Part shown: piece after piece, positions 5,817-8,788 of the stretch
Numbering within the stretch: the stretch's first letter is position 1
How the letters are laid out: every line of letters begins with the position of its first letter
NCBI GenBank assembly: GCA_013821525.1
Contig: JACDGR010000123.1
Span: 1 to 8,788 of the forward strand
Source: Actinomycetota bacterium
GTDB lineage: Bacteria > Actinomycetota > Thermoleophilia > Gaiellales > Gaiellaceae
Direction: 5' to 3'
Length of the DNA stretch: 8,788 nucleotides
Program-made: the position numbers and the translations under genes
The notes under the pieces: model-generated
What the model was told of the DNA's origin: nothing
Seen by the model: only the letters and a program-made list of their open reading frames with translations
The model's database searches: none

Positions 5817-6683
5817 TTAGGGGTTTGTCAGGCGCTCGAGCGCCTCGGCGAGCTCGGCGAGCTGAACCTCGCCGTCGAGCGCCACGTGCACGCCGGCCGC
5901 GCCGACCTTGGCCTCGAATCCCGTCAACGTCTTGATCGCACGCTTGACCCGGTCTGCGAGTTGCGGATCGACTGCCGTCGTGTGCCGCTCCTTCGTGCGG
6001 GCGCCGGCCCAGCGGGCTGCACGCTCGGCGGCGCGCACCGACAACCCCTCTCGGACGATGCGACGGGCGAGCTTGCGTCGCCCGTCGTTGTCGGGCACGG
6101 CGAGCACCGCCCGCGCGTGACCCTCGGTCAGCTCGTTTCGAGCAATCATCGCGAGCACGTCCTCGGCCAGCTCGAGCAGGCGGACGCGGTTCGAGACGGC
6201 AGGCTTCGACCGGCCGACGCGGTCTGCGACCTCGCCGAGCGACAGGCCGAACTCGTCGAGCAGCACGGCGTAGGCGCGCGCCTCCTCGATCGGCGAGAGA
6301 TCCTCACGGGCCACGTTCTCCACGAGTGCGAGCAGTAGCGTGTCCCGATCGTCGGCCTCGCGGACGACGGCGGGAACCGTGGCGACTCCGGCCTCCCGTG
6401 CTGCACGCCACCGGCGCTCGCCCGCGATCAGCTCGTACCCGCCGGCGAGCCGCGGCCGCACGACGACCGGCTGGATCAGCCCCTGCGCCCGGATCGACTC
6501 CGCGAGGCCGCTGACCGCCTCACCCTCGAAGCGCTTCCGCGGCTGGCGCGGGTTGGCATGGATCTGGTCGACGTCTAGGTGCGCGAGCTCGGGCGCAGCG
6601 CCACCGATCAGCACCTCGAAACCGCGGCCAAGCCCCCGGCGGCCGGTCGAGGTGGGGGGCGTCGCGCTAGGGCCGCTCGACAA
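5817..6683 (-). CDS. parB: ParB/Spo0J chromosome-partitioning protein
   Basis: CTP-dependent DNA clamp that loads at parS sites, spreads, recruits SMC and stimulates ParA. 288 aa from a TTG start. The N-terminal GRRGLGRGF motif (14–22) typical of chromosomal ParB is the ParA-interacting region. The N domain has NPRQPRKRF (44–52) and GLIQPVVVRP (68–77). Its CTP-binding motif is GERRWRA (88–94), followed by ENVAREDLSPIEEA (122–135). The helix-turn-helix is at about 147–169 (LSLGEVADRVGRSKPAVSNR). The C-terminal dimerisation segment is about 235–288. TTG at 6683 is chosen because it keeps the GLGRG motif and has an AAGGTGG ribosome site nine bases upstream. It overlaps the parA end by 17 bp. No ATG before the conserved core is in frame except ones deep inside parA. 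Confidence 0.95.
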   Translation of the reverse strand: MSSGPSATPPTSTGRRGLGRGFEVLIGGAAPELAHLDVDQIHANPRQPRKRFEGEAVSGLAESIRAQGLIQPVVVRPRLAGGYELIAGERRWRAAREAGVATVPAVVREADDRDTLLLALVENVAREDLSPIEEARAYAVLLDEFGLSLGEVADRVGRSKPAVSNRVRLLELAEDVLAMIARNELTEGHARAVLAVPDNDGRRKLARRIVREGLSVRAAERAARWAGARTKERHTTAVDPQLADRVKRAIKTLTGFEAKVGAAGVHVALDGEVQLAELAEALERLTNP

Positions 6684-7419
6684 GTTCCATCGCCACCTTC
6701 CAGTAGGCCTCGGCACCGCGCGACCGCCGGTCGTAGTGGGTGACCGGCAACCCGTGGCTCGGCGCCTCCGCAACGCGCACCGAGCGCGGCACGACGGCAC
6801 CGAAGACGAGTGCGCCGAAGTGCCTGCGCACCTCCGCCTCGACCTCGTTCGAGAGGCGCGTGCGCGAGTCGGCCATCGTCAGGAGGACGCCCGCGACCGC
6901 CAGCGACGGATTGAGGCGCGTCTTGATCATGTTGATCGACTGCATCAACTGCGCGAGACCTTCGAGCGCGTAGTACTCGGCCTGCACCGGCACGACCACG
7001 CGATCTGCGGCCGCGAGCGCGTTCACGGTCAGCGCGCCGAGCGACGGCGGGCAGTCGAGCAGGACGAAGTCGAATCCGTCGGCGTGCCGCAGCGCCTCTG
7101 CGAGGTACTTGTCTCCGTCCTCGCGCTGGGAGAGCTCGACCGCGGCACCGGCAAGCTCGGGCCGCGACGGGACGAGGAAGAGGTTCTCGAAGCGCGTAGG
7201 CTTCGCGAGCTCGGAGAGCGGCGCGCCGTCGAGGAGGTCGTAGGTGGAGGTGCCGTTCGCGCGCATGCCGAGCCCGGAGGTTGCGTTCGCCTGCGGGTCG
7301 AGGTCGACGACGAGCGCCCGCTCCCCCGCTTCGGCGAGGCAGGCGGCGAGGTTGATCGCCGTGGTCGTCTTGCCGACCCCGCCCTTCTGGTTCGCGAACG
7401 CGTAGACCTTCCCGGGCAC
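6667..7419 (-). CDS. parA: ParA/Soj chromosome-partitioning ATPase
   Basis: Nucleoid-bound Walker ATPase whose gradient moves ParB–parS complexes apart; ATP-bound dimers bind DNA non-specifically. 250 aa, the usual size for chromosomal ParA/Soj without an N-terminal DNA-binding extension. The deviant Walker A is KGGVGKTT at 12–19 with signature Lys12 and catalytic Lys18. Walker A' is VVDLDPQAN at 37–45 (Asp41) and Walker B is FVLLDCPP at 118–125 (Asp122). A basic patch (RRH...PRSVRVAEAPSHG, about 198–223) precedes a conserved YDRRSRGAEAY segment (229–239). The start is GTG at 7419, without any Shine–Dalgarno sequence but six bases after a TAGATT hexamer, as expected for a leaderless message. 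The gene overlaps parB by 17 bp and is 77 bp from rsmG. Confidence 0.97.
   Translation of the reverse strand: MPGKVYAFANQKGGVGKTTTAINLAACLAEAGERALVVDLDPQANATSGLGMRANGTSTYDLLDGAPLSELAKPTRFENLFLVPSRPELAGAAVELSQREDGDKYLAEALRHADGFDFVLLDCPPSLGALTVNALAAADRVVVPVQAEYYALEGLAQLMQSINMIKTRLNPSLAVAGVLLTMADSRTRLSNEVEAEVRRHFGALVFGAVVPRSVRVAEAPSHGLPVTHYDRRSRGAEAYWKVAMELVERP
6693..6699 (-). promoter_or_regulatory. Ribosome binding site (AAGGTGG) deciding the TTG start of parB
   Basis: AAGGTGG differs from AAGGAGG at one position and lies nine bases before the TTG at 6683, inside the end of parA. It supports independent initiation of parB at a TTG codon. Confidence 0.5.
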
Positions 7420-7425
7420 AGCGGA

Positions 7426-7431
7426 AATCTA
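7426..7431 (-). promoter_or_regulatory. Candidate -10 box (TAGATT) for a leaderless parAB transcript
   Basis: On the minus strand TAGATT fits the actinobacterial TANNNT pattern and ends exactly six bases before the parA GTG. Transcription would then start at or next to the start codon. There is no purine-rich ribosome site in the 20 bases before the GTG. The -35 region shows only a weak TTT-containing hexamer. It suggests parAB can be expressed separately from the yidC–jag–rsmG genes upstream. Confidence 0.45.
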
Positions 7432-7496
7432 GCGCTGCGGCCGGACGCCGAAACCACGGTGCGGAGCGGGTTCGCGGCGTCTACCGGCCGCGGAGG

Positions 7497-7991
7497 CTAG
7501 GCCAGCGGCCGCTTCTTGGCGACGCCGACCCGACGCGGAAACCCCGGCGGTGTCGGCCCGGTCTTGCGGATCACGAGGAAGCCCGCAGGCGCATCGATCA
7601 GCTCGCCTGCGATCCGCGCAGCGACCGCTGCGACGCGCTCACGCTCGACCGACGGGCCGACCCAGAGGACGACCACGCCACCCTCCCGGACGAGCGGCAG
7701 GCACCACTCGGCTGCCGTCGGCGGGTGCGCGAGCGCCTTCGCGACGGCGACTCCGGCCCAGTCGACCGGCTGCTCCTCGGCACGGCCCCACACGACGCGG
7801 GCGCGCGGCGGCACCCAGTCCTCGAGGAACTCGCACTTCCGCCGCTCTGCCTCGACGAGCACGACCTCCCGGTCTGGCAGCGACCACGCGAGCGGGATGC
7901 CGGGGGCACCCCCGCCCGTGCCGACATCGACGATCGCGCCCGTGGTGGGGGCGACGAGCTCCAGTCCGCGCAGCGAGTCCTCGAGAAGCAT
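7497..7991 (-). CDS. rsmG: 16S rRNA (guanine527-N7) methyltransferase RsmG (GidB); 5' end unresolved
   Basis: SAM-dependent enzyme methylating G527 of 16S rRNA; loss of RsmG is known to give low-level streptomycin resistance. The ATG at 7991 gives 164 aa (E. coli RsmG is 207). Numbered from there: LLEDSL at 2–7, SAM motif I DVGTGGGAPGIPLA at 22–35, acidic Glu48 after strand 2, GRAEE (69–73), EWCLPLV...GG (95–105) and the family ending FPRRVGVAKKRPLA. Family-like sequence continues 25 codons further upstream in the same frame, to 8066 (LERWL..., then GLTGITDLGEARR), but that stretch has no ATG, GTG or TTG. A GAGG lies eight bases before the ATG at 7991, so initiation there on a shortened protein is possible. 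Other options are CTG at 8027, frameshifting from jag, or a sequence error. The enzyme core looks intact. Confidence 0.88.
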   Translation of the reverse strand: MLLEDSLRGLELVAPTTGAIVDVGTGGGAPGIPLAWSLPDREVVLVEAERRKCEFLEDWVPPRARVVWGRAEEQPVDWAGVAVAKALAHPPTAAEWCLPLVREGGVVVLWVGPSVERERVAAVAARIAGELIDAPAGFLVIRKTGPTPPGFPRRVGVAKKRPLA

Positions 7992-8061
7992 CCGGCGAGC
8001 CTCGCCGAGGTCGGTGATCCCTGTCAGGCCAGGCGCCGCAACGACCGCGGCGAGCCAGCGC

Positions 8062-8742
8062 TCAAGTGGGGAAGACGACGACGTAGCGATTGGGCTCCGT
8101 CCCCTCGCTCGCCGTCTCGATGCCGTCCCGCTCCTTCAGGAACTCGTGCACGACCTTGCGTTCGGCTGCCGACATCGCCTCGAGCAGCACTCGCTCGCCG
8201 AGCCGTGCCCGCTCGGCGCCACGGAGCGCGATCCCCTCCAGCGTCTCGCGTCGGCGGTCGCGATAGCCCGCCGCGTCGACCGTGACCGGCTTGCCCGCTC
8301 CTGCCCGGTAGGTCGCCGCGTTCGCGACGTACTGCAGCGCGTCGATCGTCTGGCCGTGCTTGCCGATCAGCAAGCCGAGATCCTCACCCGTGCAGGTGAC
8401 GCGAACCTCCGCATCGGTCTCACGTGCGTCGACCGTCGCTACAACGCCGAGCGCGCCGGCGACGCGCTCGACGAGCGTGCGGAGTCGCACCTCGAGGGGC
8501 GTCTCATCGGGCCGGGTTTCGACCACGGGGCTCACCGCAGCGCGAGCTTCTGCAGCGACGCTCGCGATCACGCGGGCCGGCGCGTAGCCGACGCCGAGCA
8601 AGCCGCGCTCGCCCTCGGAGACGACCTGGAACCGCACCTGCGTCTTGTCGAGACCGGGGACCGCACGCTCGAGATCGCGCAGGGCCGTCCACTTCGCCTC
8701 GCCCACCGTCTCCCCCGTGGCCTCCACGGAGACCTCGCTCAC
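8062..8742 (-). CDS. jag: Jag/KhpB RNA-binding protein (Jag_N–KH–R3H)
   Basis: RNA-binding protein encoded next to yidC in many Gram-positive bacteria; KhpB with KhpA influences cell elongation and division in Streptococcus, by post-transcriptional control. 226 aa. The Jag_N domain is about 1–58 (VEATGETVGEAKWTAL, then FQVVSEGERGLLGVGYAPARV). A short variable linker runs about 60–82. A KH domain follows (about 83–150) with the GxxG loop GKHG at 127–130. The R3H domain (about 160–224) has Arg195 and His199 in ERKVVHEF, ending SEGTEPNRYVVV. All three domains look intact. The start is GTG 8742, overlapping the preceding stop by 4 bp (GTGA). Its TGA at 8064–8062 abuts the unresolved 5' end of rsmG, so the end of this gene is where a frame problem would lie. 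Confidence 0.95.
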   Translation of the reverse strand: MSEVSVEATGETVGEAKWTALRDLERAVPGLDKTQVRFQVVSEGERGLLGVGYAPARVIASVAAEARAAVSPVVETRPDETPLEVRLRTLVERVAGALGVVATVDARETDAEVRVTCTGEDLGLLIGKHGQTIDALQYVANAATYRAGAGKPVTVDAAGYRDRRRETLEGIALRGAERARLGERVLLEAMSAAERKVVHEFLKERDGIETASEGTEPNRYVVVFPT

Positions 8743-8788
8743 CGCCGCGCGCCGCCCTTCTTCCGCTTGACGGTGCGCGGTGCGGACG
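8739..8788 (-). CDS. yidC: C-terminal end of the gene upstream of jag, probably YidC/Oxa1 membrane insertase (partial)
   Basis: Only the last 15 residues and the TGA are in the window. They read SAPRTVKRKKGGARR, a basic tail like the Lys/Arg-rich C-terminus of YidC that contacts the ribosome. The stop overlaps the jag GTG by 4 bp. Assignment rests mainly on the conserved yidC–jag–rsmG–parA–parB order; the sequence alone would not identify it. Confidence 0.6.
   Translation of the reverse strand, partial: SAPRTVKRKKGGARR

Noticed and set aside
7449..7462. GAAACCACGGTG, resembling part of a ParB parS site just upstream of parA
   Set aside because: parS is an inverted repeat with GTTTC on the left and GAAAC on the right around CACGTG. 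Here the GAAAC half is on the wrong side and the second half is missing. No near match to the 16-bp parS consensus was seen anywhere in the window.

Overview
The window is dense, GC-rich bacterial chromosome with a core-genome gene set. The right half carries the conserved origin-proximal order yidC–jag(khpB)–rsmG–parA–parB, all on the minus strand. The GC-rich codon use, GTG and TTG starts, 4-bp stop/start overlaps, TANNNT-type -10 boxes with little or no leader, a tRNA without encoded CCA, and the DUF151/DUF2203 companions fit Actinomycetota. The deep-branching Thermoleophilia (Gaiellales/Solirubrobacterales-like) are my best guess. That placement is inference; no marker such as 16S rRNA is present.

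Left to right: (1) 1–2546, minus strand: an operon-like run of a DUF2203 protein, an MscS-family mechanosensitive channel and a bifunctional class A penicillin-binding protein that runs off the left edge. (2) 2545–4779, plus strand: a divergent run of a CPBP-family intramembrane protease, a secreted L,D-transpeptidase (PKD + peptidoglycan-binding + YkuD) and an AroQ-type chorismate mutase. The start codons of the two divergent runs appear to share one CATG palindrome at 2544–2547. (3) 4793–5341, minus strand: a DUF151 (bifunctional nuclease-type) protein converging on the chorismate mutase, with a hairpin spanning both stop codons. (4) 5405–5478: tRNA-Ile(GAU) with its own likely promoter and terminator. 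(5) 5523–5771, minus strand: an unrecognised 82-aa protein. (6) 5817–8788, minus strand: ParB, ParA, RsmG, Jag/KhpB and the last codons of the gene before jag, almost certainly yidC.

Functionally the left half concerns the envelope: a 4,3-crosslinking/glycan-polymerising PBP and a 3,3-crosslinking L,D-transpeptidase sit in back-to-back operons with a tension-gated channel. The right half concerns chromosome segregation, 16S rRNA methylation and membrane-protein insertion.

The most notable anomaly is rsmG. Its family-like coding extends about 25 codons upstream of its only ATG, to the end of jag, but no ATG, GTG or TTG lies in that frame. A sequencing indel, a CTG start, frameshifting out of jag, or a truncated RsmG are all possible. 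I saw no CRISPR array, insertion sequence, phage gene or clear defence system, and no intergenic stretch exceeds about 80 bases, so this is mostly an ordinary core region with a few local oddities.
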